A stretch of DNA of 16,125 nucleotides from CAINVV01 sp037440345 (lineage in GTDB: Bacteria > Bacteroidota > Bacteroidia > Bacteroidales > Prolixibacteraceae): the NCBI GenBank assembly GCA_037440345.1, contig JBBIUJ010000069.1, positions 1-16,125 on the forward strand. Direction: 5' to 3'. The translations under genes were made by a program, and so were the position numbers. Shown here one piece after another: positions 6,488 to 14,585 of this stretch (position 1 is its first letter; every line of letters begins with the position of its first letter). The notes beneath the pieces were generated by a model that did not search any database, was not told the DNA's origin, and worked only from the letters and a program-made list of their open reading frames with translations.

Positions 6488-6946
6488 ATGAAAGAGTTGA
6501 CACATACCGATTCTGAAGGCAACGCGCGCATGGTGGACGTGGGGGATAAAGCGGTGCAATTGAGGGTGGCCAAGGCAACCGGTCACATTACGCTTTCGCA
6601 GGAGACGCTGAATCTCATTTCTCAAAATCTGATGAAGAAGGGTGATGTTCTGACGGTTGCCGAAATAGCCGGAATTCAGGCGGCTAAGCGCACAGCCGAA
6701 CTTATTCCCCTCTGCCATAACATTGCATTAAGCAAGGTGCTGGTCACAGCCCTCCCCGACTTAACCGGAGTTACCATAGAAAGTGAGGTGAAATGTACAG
6801 GCACCACCGGTGTTGAGATGGAGGCGCTGACAGCCGTAAGTATCGGACTGCTTACCATCTACGATATGTGCAAGGCCGTCGATAAAGCGATGGAAATTGG
6901 GGCGATCAAGCTGACTTCCAAGACAAAATCAGACATAACCGGCTAA
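6488..6946 (+). CDS. moaC: Cyclic pyranopterin monophosphate synthase MoaC
   Basis: At 152 residues this is the normal length for the family. MoaC converts 3',8-cyclo-GTP, the MoaA product, into cyclic pyranopterin monophosphate. Hallmarks are GIQAAKRTAELIPLCHNI (62-79) and CTGTTGVEMEALTAVSIG (103-120) followed by LLTIYDMCKAVDK (121-133), which contain the conserved active-site lysine and acidic residues. It starts 6 bases after moaA with an AGGAGG site and is followed after 2 bases by the MOSC-MogA gene, so the three are clearly co-transcribed. The N-terminus begins with the usual LTHTDSEGNARMVDVG. Nothing is unusual. Confidence 0.97.
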   Translation: MKELTHTDSEGNARMVDVGDKAVQLRVAKATGHITLSQETLNLISQNLMKKGDVLTVAEIAGIQAAKRTAELIPLCHNIALSKVLVTALPDLTGVTIESEVKCTGTTGVEMEALTAVSIGLLTIYDMCKAVDKAMEIGAIKLTSKTKSDITG

Positions 6947-6948
6947 AA

Positions 6949-7881
6949 ATGGAAAAGATCAAAATATTATCAGTCAATATCTCCGAAAAAAAGGGGACCA
7001 TCAAAATCCCGGCAGGTGAAATTACGCTCACCCCGGAAGGTATTCTGGGTGACGCTCATGGTGGTATGTGGCACAGGCAGGTCAGCCTGCTAGGAAAAGA
7101 AAGCCTCGACAAATCGGAGCCATCCCTAGGACGCAAGCTTGCCTTCGGCGAATTCGCGGAAAATATCACTACGGAAGGGTTCCCGTTGTACGAGATGAAA
7201 CCTTTCGACCGGTTGATTTCCGGCTCTGTTATATTGGAAGTAACACAGATTGGGAAGAAATGCCATGGCAACAATTGCGCCATCTTTCAGGAAACCGGCA
7301 ACTGCGTGATGCCCAAAGAGGGAATCTTTTGCAGGGTGCTGGAAGGTGGGTTTCTCAAGGCGGGGGATGTTCTTGAATACCACCCCAAAATCATTGAGGT
7401 ACACGTTGTGACACTCAGCGACAGGGCGAGTCAGGGGATTTATGAAGACCTGAGCGGCCCCTTACTTAAAAAATTGACTGAAACATTTTTCTCAGGCAAC
7501 GGTCGACGCGTTTCGGTCCAAAATACGATAATACCAGACAATGCGGAGCAATTAGAGGAGTTATTGAACACTCTGATAAAGAAAAATACTGATATTATCT
7601 TCACCACCGGAGGTACGGGAATTGGCTCCCGCGACATTACCCCGGATGTCATTAAAAAACTGATTGACAAAGAGATTCCTGGCATTATGGAAATGATCCG
7701 GTTCAAGTATGGCGTGCAATTCCCAAACGCACTCCTGAGCAGAAGTATTGCAGGTGTCGCCGGTAAAACATTGCTCTACGCCCTGCCGGGAAATCCAAAA
7801 GCAGTAAAAGAGTATTGTGAAGAAATTTTCAAGACTTTGGAGCACTCTTTCCGGATGCTTCACAATATTGATGAGCACTGA
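6949..7881 (+). CDS. MOSC domain fused to MogA/MoaB-type molybdopterin adenylyltransferase
   Basis: The protein has 310 residues and two domains. Residues 1-145 form a MOSC domain (GILGDAHGGMWHRQVSLL, FGEFAENITTEGF, and GKKCHGNNC with further cysteines before LEGGFLKAGDVLEY). Residues 150-310 are MogA/MoaB-like: VHVVTLSDRASQGIYEDLSG at the start, TTGGTGIGSRDITPDV (219-234, molybdopterin-binding loop) and ALPGNPKAVKEY near the end. MogA activates molybdopterin by adenylation for MoeA. MOSC domains occur in Moco sulfurases and in Moco-binding enzymes such as YiiM/mARC, so this half may hold, sulfurate or hand over the cofactor; that is inference. It is the last gene of the Moco operon, 2 bases after moaC. 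No terminator hairpin is obvious in the 211 bases that follow. Confidence 0.93.
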   Translation: MEKIKILSVNISEKKGTIKIPAGEITLTPEGILGDAHGGMWHRQVSLLGKESLDKSEPSLGRKLAFGEFAENITTEGFPLYEMKPFDRLISGSVILEVTQIGKKCHGNNCAIFQETGNCVMPKEGIFCRVLEGGFLKAGDVLEYHPKIIEVHVVTLSDRASQGIYEDLSGPLLKKLTETFFSGNGRRVSVQNTIIPDNAEQLEELLNTLIKKNTDIIFTTGGTGIGSRDITPDVIKKLIDKEIPGIMEMIRFKYGVQFPNALLSRSIAGVAGKTLLYALPGNPKAVKEYCEEIFKTLEHSFRMLHNIDEH

Positions 7882-8092
7882 GCTCATTTGGCAGGATTCG
7901 CTACCCCTCTTATTGAATGCATAATTCTGAATCCTACTTAACATTGAAGCATTTGTTAAATTTTAGGATAACTGTGGATTATACTGCAGCATTGAATATA
8001 AATTTATTCAACAGTAATGTTTTGGTTACAAAGAAAAAAAATGTAATTTTAAATGATCTGACCAGTGGTGGTATTCCGTAATTCTGAACCTA

Positions 8093-11000
8093 ATGGAAAA
8101 TCAAATGGTTGTTTCATTAAGAAGAAAAGTGGGTATATCGATTTTATGTGGGCTGATAAGCTTGTTATTATCGCCTTATGGAATTGTAACCACATTGGGG
8201 GAGGTACACGTTAATATTCCATGGTCACTCTTTTTGCCTATTCTTGCAGCTTTGGCCTATGGATGGCGATTTGGTCTTTTGGCAGGCTTATCAGGCGGGG
8301 CGCTCTTCCCCTTTCTGCTTTGGCAAAACAATGGATGGGCCAACATCGGCACAACTTTGATTTTTGCAGGTTCTTATGTATTGTTAGGGTTATTCAAAGA
8401 CAAAAACCACTTTACAAAGCTTGAAAATACTCCATTAAGGATCTCAATAGCTTTATCCCTAAGCATTTTATCTAATTTTCTTTACGATGGCTTCCTGTTC
8501 AATAAGTTGCTTAGCTTCAATCCTACTTTTTGGGAGGCAAAAACGATCAATAATGTGCCGCAGGAGTTACTTTGGGGGATAGCCTTCAAAGACAGTATTA
8601 ATCTGGTCATCCTGGTTATAGCTTCTGAAACTTTTTTGCAGCTTTCCTTTATTCGGAGTCTTATGGGAATACCTTCAAAACCCGCTTCAAAGGCTAATTT
8701 AAAAATCTTTATTGCAACAATTTCGACCTTCTTTTTTGTTTGGCTCGTTTATATTGGTTTGGCCGCTATACTTATAAAAGCGGACAATTCTATGCATAAT
8801 ATCTATTATTCCCTTGCCCTTCTTGTATTTCTGGCCAGCAGCTTTATTGTGGCCATTATACTTTTTTACTACAATGAAACCCAGGTAATTATAAAAGATC
8901 GCCTAAATAAAAGCAAAGGAAAGTTCAAGGCTTTGTTTGAAAATGCGAATGATGGCATTTTCATCATGCGGGATGCAACTATAATCGAATGCAATCCGGC
9001 AACATTAAGGATTTTTGGTTGCACAATGGATGACATTATAGGAAAAACACCCATATTTTTCTCGCCATTATACCAGGCTGACGGTATTTTATCGAGCGAA
9101 AGGGCAATTGAATTGATAAAATTGGCCCTTAACGGGATCTCACAACGGTTCGAATGGAAACATCAACGATTAGACGGAACAAGCTTTGACGCAGAAATCT
9201 CACTCAACAGGATCGAATTTGATCGGCAAATATTATTGCAGGCCATAGTTCGTGATATCTCTGGACGCAAAAAAGCAGAAGAGACAATATTTATGCTTGC
9301 CCATGCCATACGCAGTATCAGTGAATGCGTATCCATAACAGATATTGAGGACAAAATAATCTTTGTCAACAGCGCATTTCTGAAAACATATCAGTATGAA
9401 GAAAGTGAACTGATTGGAAAATCAGTAAAAATCGTCCAGTCACAAAACAATGCGCGGTCAGTTTTAGAAGAGATTTTACCTTCAACACTTAATGGAGGAT
9501 GGCAGGGCGAACTGCTAAACCGGAGAAAGGATGGCAGCGAATTTCCTGTTTTTCTATCTACCTCAATTATTTATGATGAGATGGTGAATCCGGTCGCTAT
9601 CATTGGTGTTGCGACAAATATTACCAAACGCAAACAAGAAGAAGAGGCAATGCGGATTAGCGAAGAAAAATACCGTACCATTTTCGAAAATGTTCATGAC
9701 GTTTTTTTTCAAATTGACTTTAGCGGAATTGTTCAGGAAATAAGCCCATCCATTAAATACTTTTCCGAATTTGACAGGGATGAAATAATAGGCAAACCGG
9801 TGGCAAATCTTTATTATAACCCGGAAGACAGGATGCACCTGCTCGATGAAATCATTAAAAAGGGTGATATCAGCGACTATCAATTGATGCTCAAGACCAA
9901 GAGCGGTAATGTAAAATATGCTTCTGTCAATGCACGGTTAATTTCGAAAGCTGACGGTCCCTTTAGCCATATTGCCGGATCAATAAGGGATATCACCGAA
10001 CGCAGAAAAGCAGAGAGCGAACTGGAAAGCGAACGTTCATTGCTTCGCACATTGGTTGATCTTCTACCAGAGTTGATTTATGTGAAAGATAATGAAAGCC
10101 GCTTTATTATGGCCAACCAAGCATGCGCTACATATATGGACGTCCAGTCTCCAATGGAGTTGATCGGAAAGTCAGATGAGGATTTTTATATTCATGAGGA
10201 TGCTGCACGATTCTACTCGGATGAACTCAAAGTTTTGGAAGGCATTCCCATTTATGAAAAAGAAGAAGAAGGCCTCTATCCTACAGGCAAGCGGTTAAGC
10301 ATGCAAACCACAAAGGTCCCAATTCGTGACAGCAATGGAAAAATATTCGGTTTTGTTGGTACGAGCCACGATATCACTGAAAGAAAAAAGGCTGAATTTG
10401 AACTAATCCATGCAAAAGAAAAAGCGGAAGAGAGCGACAGACTTAAAACTGCTTTCATGAATAATATCTCACACGAAATTCGCACTCCCCTTTCCGGCAT
10501 CGTTGGATTTGGAACCTTGATAACCCAACCAGATATTTTGCAGGAAGAAAAAGAGGAGTATTTGGATATCCTGAATAAAAGCAGTACCAGACTCATAAAT
10601 ACAATTAACGACTATATGGACATATCCCTGATAGTTTCAGGGAATATGCCAGTTAACCTCAGACCCGTAAATTGTTTATCATTGGTTCAAACATTGGAAT
10701 ATCAATTCCATGAATCTTGTAAAGAGAAAAATCTGGAATTGAAAATGGAATATTCTGCAGAATCTGAAGATTTTACCTTAACAACTGATGAGGATTTGTT
10801 GTATAAATCATTGGTTCATTTATTAAACAATGCAGTAAAATTTACACCAAGCGGAACCATCTCTTTTGGTTACAAATTAAAAAAAGAGAGACTTGAATTT
10901 TTTGTAAAAGACACTGGGATTGGGATTGATCCGGATGCCCAAAAACAGATAACAGAGGTGTTTATGCAAGAGGACGTATCCAGCAAACGAGCCTTTGAAG

Positions 11001-11161
11001 GAAACGGATTAGGGTTGAGCATTACCTCTGGCCTGATCAAATTGCTTGGTGGAAGGATGAAAATAAAATCAGAAAAATTGCATGGGACCAAAGTAACAAT
11101 CAATCTTCCTGTTCGGGTAAGTATCAAAGAGGGATCGGAACCAGTGGAGACGATTCTCTAA
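8093..11161 (+). CDS. Membrane-bound multi-PAS sensor histidine kinase
   Basis: The protein has 1022 residues from ATG at 8093 (a second ATG at 8105 is possible; neither has a Shine-Dalgarno site). Residues 10-260 hold about six to eight hydrophobic segments, an integral-membrane sensor that I do not recognise. Four PAS/PAC units follow at about 275-395, 400-515, 523-640 and 645-765, each closing with a D-I-(S/T)-x-R-(K/R)-K-A-E-like linker (for example RDISGRKKAEE, RDITERRKAES, HDITERKKAEF). The HisKA motif FMNNISHEIRTPLSG places the phosphorylated His at 794. The ATPase domain has LLNNAVKFTPSG (N box), VKDTGIGID (G1) and FEGNGLGLSI (G2), ending near residue 1008. There is no receiver domain, and no response regulator gene is next to it. 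It is separated by 211 and 109 bases from its neighbours, so it is probably its own transcript. Signal unknown. Confidence 0.93.
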   Translation: MENQMVVSLRRKVGISILCGLISLLLSPYGIVTTLGEVHVNIPWSLFLPILAALAYGWRFGLLAGLSGGALFPFLLWQNNGWANIGTTLIFAGSYVLLGLFKDKNHFTKLENTPLRISIALSLSILSNFLYDGFLFNKLLSFNPTFWEAKTINNVPQELLWGIAFKDSINLVILVIASETFLQLSFIRSLMGIPSKPASKANLKIFIATISTFFFVWLVYIGLAAILIKADNSMHNIYYSLALLVFLASSFIVAIILFYYNETQVIIKDRLNKSKGKFKALFENANDGIFIMRDATIIECNPATLRIFGCTMDDIIGKTPIFFSPLYQADGILSSERAIELIKLALNGISQRFEWKHQRLDGTSFDAEISLNRIEFDRQILLQAIVRDISGRKKAEETIFMLAHAIRSISECVSITDIEDKIIFVNSAFLKTYQYEESELIGKSVKIVQSQNNARSVLEEILPSTLNGGWQGELLNRRKDGSEFPVFLSTSIIYDEMVNPVAIIGVATNITKRKQEEEAMRISEEKYRTIFENVHDVFFQIDFSGIVQEISPSIKYFSEFDRDEIIGKPVANLYYNPEDRMHLLDEIIKKGDISDYQLMLKTKSGNVKYASVNARLISKADGPFSHIAGSIRDITERRKAESELESERSLLRTLVDLLPELIYVKDNESRFIMANQACATYMDVQSPMELIGKSDEDFYIHEDAARFYSDELKVLEGIPIYEKEEEGLYPTGKRLSMQTTKVPIRDSNGKIFGFVGTSHDITERKKAEFELIHAKEKAEESDRLKTAFMNNISHEIRTPLSGIVGFGTLITQPDILQEEKEEYLDILNKSSTRLINTINDYMDISLIVSGNMPVNLRPVNCLSLVQTLEYQFHESCKEKNLELKMEYSAESEDFTLTTDEDLLYKSLVHLLNNAVKFTPSGTISFGYKLKKERLEFFVKDTGIGIDPDAQKQITEVFMQEDVSSKRAFEGNGLGLSITSGLIKLLGGRMKIKSEKLHGTKVTINLPVRVSIKEGSEPVETIL

Positions 11162-11184
11162 TTTTCAAATTCTTACAGCTCTTT

Positions 11185-11217
11185 ATTGCTCCACTTTCGC
11201 AGATAAATTTATCTTTG
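11185..11217 (+). promoter_or_regulatory. Bacteroidota-type promoter of the ROK-MFS-SIS operon
   Basis: TATCTTTG at 11210-11217 is a perfect TAnnTTTG -7 element. ATTG at 11185-11188 lies 21 bases upstream as a -33 element. Transcription would start near 11224, giving a leader of about 47 bases before the ATG at 11271. Confidence 0.55.
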
Positions 11218-11270
11218 TAATAACCTGAAAATGAAGGAATGCGAAATATAACAGTTAAAGAGGAATCACC

Positions 11271-12236
11271 ATGGCTGTAATCGGAGTGGATCTTGGAGGT
11301 ACAAAAATCAGCAGCGCCTTATTATCCGGTACAGATCAAATCATTTGCCACAACAAAACCTATCTCGACAAGGCTGAAGGGAAAGAAGTTGGTGAGTTAA
11401 TAAATACCCGGATTCGATTTTTGCTGGCAGAGGCAGGGAAAACAGGTGAAACTGTTACTTCAATTGGTGTTTCAGTCCCAGGGATCTATTATGCAACTAC
11501 CGGGAATGTCTGGGCGCCAAATATACCCGGATGGGATAATTACCCATTGCTTAAAAAATTGCAGGAATCATTCCCTGCCATCCATTTCTATATCACCAAC
11601 GACAGGGCATGCTATATTCTGGGCGAAGTTTGGAAAGGCAAAGCAAAAGGGTGCAAAGATGTCATTTATATCGCGGTAGGTACCGGACTGGCAGCCGGAA
11701 TCATGATCAATGGTGAAGTTCTGTACGGCTCAGACGGAATAGCAGGGGCAATTGGCTGGCTGGCGCTCAACAGGCCTTTTGAGGAAAAATACATCCCGGC
11801 AGGGTGCAACGAATATTATGCCTCAGGAGAGGGAATTGCTCGGTACGCCAGGGAAGTTATCGCTGCAAGACCCGACTACAAAGGCGTTTTTAAATTCCTT
11901 AAAGAACCCAACTCACTCAATATTGTGGAAGAGTTTGATAAGGATGAAGAGATTGCCGTTGCCGTGATGAACAATGCCATAGCCTACTGGGGTATGAGTG
12001 TGGCCAATTTGGTAAGCATCTTCAATCCTGAAAAAATAATCTTTGGAGGAGGCGTTTTTAGCAGCAATGGAGCCAGGTTTTTGGATGCCATCTATACGGA
12101 GGCACTGAAATGGGGACAACCAGTAAGCATGAAAAAAGTACAACTGGCCTGTTCTGACCATGGCGATCTGACCGGACTTCACGGCGCAATATATTACGCC
12201 ATCCAATCTGAAAAAATAAAATCGCCCAATGGATAG
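11271..12236 (+). CDS. ROK-family sugar kinase lacking the zinc-binding cysteine motif
   Basis: The protein has 321 residues with a GAGGA-like site before the ATG. ROK marks are VIGVDLGGTKISSALL (3-18, phosphate loop), SIGVSVPGIY, the WAPNIPGW segment, and ITNDRACYILGEVWKGKAKG with D111 as likely catalytic base, then IAVGTGLAAGIMINGEVLYG. The usual ROK signature, GE(I/L)GH followed by a CxCGxxGC zinc site, is altered: here it reads GAIGWLALNRPFEEKYIPAGCNEYYASGE (split as GAIGWLALNRPF, then EEKYIPAGCNEYYASGE), with Trp163 in place of His and only one cysteine. This points to a zinc-free ROK kinase; sugar specificity cannot be told. The family phosphorylates glucose, amino sugars or other hexoses in the cytoplasm; repressor members carry an N-terminal helix-turn-helix, absent here. 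Its stop overlaps the next gene's start (12229-12236). Confidence 0.88.
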   Translation: MAVIGVDLGGTKISSALLSGTDQIICHNKTYLDKAEGKEVGELINTRIRFLLAEAGKTGETVTSIGVSVPGIYYATTGNVWAPNIPGWDNYPLLKKLQESFPAIHFYITNDRACYILGEVWKGKAKGCKDVIYIAVGTGLAAGIMINGEVLYGSDGIAGAIGWLALNRPFEEKYIPAGCNEYYASGEGIARYAREVIAARPDYKGVFKFLKEPNSLNIVEEFDKDEEIAVAVMNNAIAYWGMSVANLVSIFNPEKIIFGGGVFSSNGARFLDAIYTEALKWGQPVSMKKVQLACSDHGDLTGLHGAIYYAIQSEKIKSPNG

Positions 12237-13413
12237 GAAAAAAGTACAATTTGTTGTCACGGGTCTGGTCATGATGCTCTTTGGAATCACCATGGTGGTG
12301 GTAGGGACCATCAATAATTTTATCATGGTTGAATTCGGAGTGGATAAGCTCTTTATTGGTCTTTGTGCCTCAGTTTTGGCATTCGGCATTTTGTTAGGTT
12401 CGTTTGTTTTCGGACCGGTTGCCGACCAGTTTGGTTATAAACCCGTTATGTTGGCAGGTGTTGTGCTGATTCTTATTGGGATGGCAGGAATAATAAATAC
12501 AAGTGTCGTTCCGTTAATTCCTTATCTCTTCTTCCTTATCGGCCTTGGTGGTGGCATGATCAACGGCGTAACCAATGTGATTGTGGCAGCGCTCTTTCCG
12601 GATAACAGTAGCGCCTATCTCAGTTTGCTGGGTGTCTTCTATGGCATCGGAGCATTGGGATTCCCGTTGACAACTTCCCTATTAATAGACCTCGGATTTA
12701 CTTATCAATCAATACTATCCGTTGTTTCTCTCTTTTTACTAATACCACTAGCATTGGTCGCGTTTGTGCATTTTCCAAAATGTCCGCACGCAAAGGCGAT
12801 TCCGATGAAACAATATTTCAGTTTTTTCACAAGGCCCGCTATTCTGCTGGTCGGACTATTCCTATTTTTTCAAAGTGCGGTCGAGTCCATTGTGCCGTTG
12901 TGGACACCAACCTTCCTGAAGGAGGCTTTCCTGGTAAGTTATTACAAAGGATTGTATGCCATCACCATCAGCGCTTTAGGTATTACCGTGACCAGGCTGG
13001 CGCTTAGTCAGGTGTTAAAGAAAGCATCCCCTTACCGGGTGGTTTTTATAAGCATGTTAACTATTATCGGAGGTGTTTTGCTGCTGGAGTTTGGGAACTC
13101 CTTTTATTTAGGTCTGGTTGGTATAGCAATGATGGGAATTGGCCTGGCCGCTTCATTTCCCGTTATGCTGAGTTACACGGCAGGATTTTTTCCTTCAAAC
13201 GCAGGAACCGCGTTCAGCATGGTGATCGGGATTGCCCTTGTTGGGAATATCTCATTAAACGCCTTTACAGGATATATATTGAATACCTTTGGCATTGGAA
13301 AATTGAATGTTTTGATTTTGTCATTCATTCTGGCAATGATATTTCTATTAAAAACCATCGATTATAAACTTCTTAAAACCCACGATCATGTTAGCAAAAA
13401 AATGGCTGGATAA
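12229..13413 (+). CDS. MFS sugar permease
   Basis: The protein has 394 residues and about twelve membrane segments. The loop after the second segment has the MFS signature GPVADQFGYKP. LGGGMINGVTNVIVAALFP and the related second-half segment MGIGLAASFPVMLSYTAGFFP resemble fucose/glucose-galactose-type (FHS) and similar MFS carriers. It starts within the last 8 bases of the ROK kinase gene and its last 26 bases overlap the SIS-domain gene, so the three products are almost certainly made together. It probably imports the sugar that the kinase phosphorylates. The substrate is inferred only from context. Confidence 0.9.
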   Translation: MDRKKVQFVVTGLVMMLFGITMVVVGTINNFIMVEFGVDKLFIGLCASVLAFGILLGSFVFGPVADQFGYKPVMLAGVVLILIGMAGIINTSVVPLIPYLFFLIGLGGGMINGVTNVIVAALFPDNSSAYLSLLGVFYGIGALGFPLTTSLLIDLGFTYQSILSVVSLFLLIPLALVAFVHFPKCPHAKAIPMKQYFSFFTRPAILLVGLFLFFQSAVESIVPLWTPTFLKEAFLVSYYKGLYAITISALGITVTRLALSQVLKKASPYRVVFISMLTIIGGVLLLEFGNSFYLGLVGIAMMGIGLAASFPVMLSYTAGFFPSNAGTAFSMVIGIALVGNISLNAFTGYILNTFGIGKLNVLILSFILAMIFLLKTIDYKLLKTHDHVSKKMAG

Positions 13414-14149
13414 TGCCCGCGGCATTATGGACAAAATTGAAGATACCCAGATGCAAAACATTAAAAAGGCTGCCCTCATCATGGCCGATTCCATCGAAAA
13501 GGAACGTTGGGTACATACCTTTGGTTGCGGCCATGCGACACTACCTATCCAGGAGATATATCCCCGTATCGGAGGGTTTGTCGGGTTTCATCCCATGCTC
13601 GAGCTTACCCTAACCTTTTTTACCAACATCACCAAAGGCATGAGCGTTCAGAATTTCGTATTTCTGGAAAGGGTCGAAGGGTATGGCACTGAAATCATGA
13701 AGGGCTACCGTTTTCACAAAGACGATTGCTTCTGGCTGTTTTCTCATACCGGCATCAACGCGGTAAATATTGACATTGCCTTAAAGGTGAAGGAGATGGG
13801 AAATAAATTGATTGTTTTCGGATCGGCCGGTGAGGCTGAAGGGAAACAAACCAGGCACTCATCGGGCAAAACCCTATTTGAACTGGCCGATGTGGTCGTC
13901 GATACTTGCGTCCCCATTCAGGATGCATCCGTGGATCTGAAAAACCATTTTGACAAGATCGGACCTGTGTCAACCCTGGCTTTTGTCACGGCTGTATGGA
14001 TGACTGTGATTACAACGGCCGAAATACTTGCCGACAGGGGAGTCAAACTCTACATACATCCTTCCCACAATGTTCCGGGTGATACAACAGCTCACGATCG
14101 GTTGGAAGATTGTCTGCGGGTTTACAAGGACCGGGTGGCCGGAGTATAG
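13388..14149 (+). CDS. SIS-domain phosphosugar-binding protein (UPF0309-like)
   Basis: The protein has 253 residues. A single SIS fold is seen: an N-terminal helical stretch (MLAKKWLDNARGIMDKIEDTQ), then WVHTFGCGHATLPIQEIYPRIGG (about 38-60), corresponding to the sugar-phosphate loop 'FGTGHS..AEE..YRAGG' of the UPF0309/SIS proteins. CFWLFSHTGINAVNIDIAL is the second SIS motif (the usual SxSGxN is changed to SHTGIN). LADVVVDTCVPIQDASVDL and IGPVSTLAFVTAVW follow. Such proteins isomerise, cleave or sense phosphosugars; with the kinase and permease this one likely acts on the phosphorylated sugar or reports its level. It overlaps the MFS gene by 26 bases and ends the operon. Family assignment is good, reaction unknown. 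Confidence 0.82.
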   Translation: MLAKKWLDNARGIMDKIEDTQMQNIKKAALIMADSIEKERWVHTFGCGHATLPIQEIYPRIGGFVGFHPMLELTLTFFTNITKGMSVQNFVFLERVEGYGTEIMKGYRFHKDDCFWLFSHTGINAVNIDIALKVKEMGNKLIVFGSAGEAEGKQTRHSSGKTLFELADVVVDTCVPIQDASVDLKNHFDKIGPVSTLAFVTAVWMTVITTAEILADRGVKLYIHPSHNVPGDTTAHDRLEDCLRVYKDRVAGV

Positions 14150-14585
14150 TTAATTGACCATCGCATACAGGTTATAGTACTCTTCTCCATTTTGTTCTAT
14201 CGTTGAGGTTTTTTTTCTTGTGAACAGAAAATTCAAGAGATCAATAAATTTGATGATAGTAATTTGTAACCACCCAATCAGGATGATTGGCCGTGATAAT
14301 TATACCTACATTCCCATAGCTGAATTACAACTTCTTACTTGTAATTTTTATTTCAACTCTTATTTCTCAAAACGGGTTGATACAGCTATTTGGATCTGGA
14401 TTCTGAAGATATTTACCATTTAAATCATATCAATAATTTATTTTATCTTTAAGCAGATTTGTGAAAGAAAAAATGTGAATTCCTATATGACTAAACAAAT
14501 ACAAACTCCAAATTTGTTTTTGTCATCTCTTCAATCAGAAATAGATTTGTGATTTTTTATCGTTTATGAGAATAAAGGTTTTATT
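14150..14585. other. Long AT-rich spacer, possibly with a reverse-strand gene remnant
   Basis: No complete gene is seen in these 436 bases. On the minus strand a frame ending in TAA at 14152-14150 reads STIEQNGEEYYNLYAMVN with IIKFIDLLNFLFTRKKT before it, and is interrupted by a stop near 14300. It has the composition of a real C-terminus and abuts the SIS gene tail to tail, so it may be the end of a lost gene. I could not identify the family. The rest is AT-rich with no further structure noticed. Confidence 0.3.

Noticed and set aside
7561..7944. 127-codon minus-strand frame at the end of the MOSC-MogA gene
   Set aside because: It is antisense to conserved MogA coding sequence and has no recognisable features.
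7882..8092. Promoter or terminator in the gap between the MOSC-MogA and kinase genes
   Set aside because: Neither a TAnnTTTG element with a -33 partner nor a stem with a U-run could be found by eye.
14220..14423. 67-codon plus-strand frame after the SIS gene
   Set aside because: There is no domain or ribosome site, the region is AT-rich, and the opposite strand reads a more protein-like C-terminus.
14444..14451. TATCTTTA as a -7 element for the esterase region
   Set aside because: It is one base off consensus with no -33 partner at a suitable distance, and it lies over 400 bases before the intact esterase.
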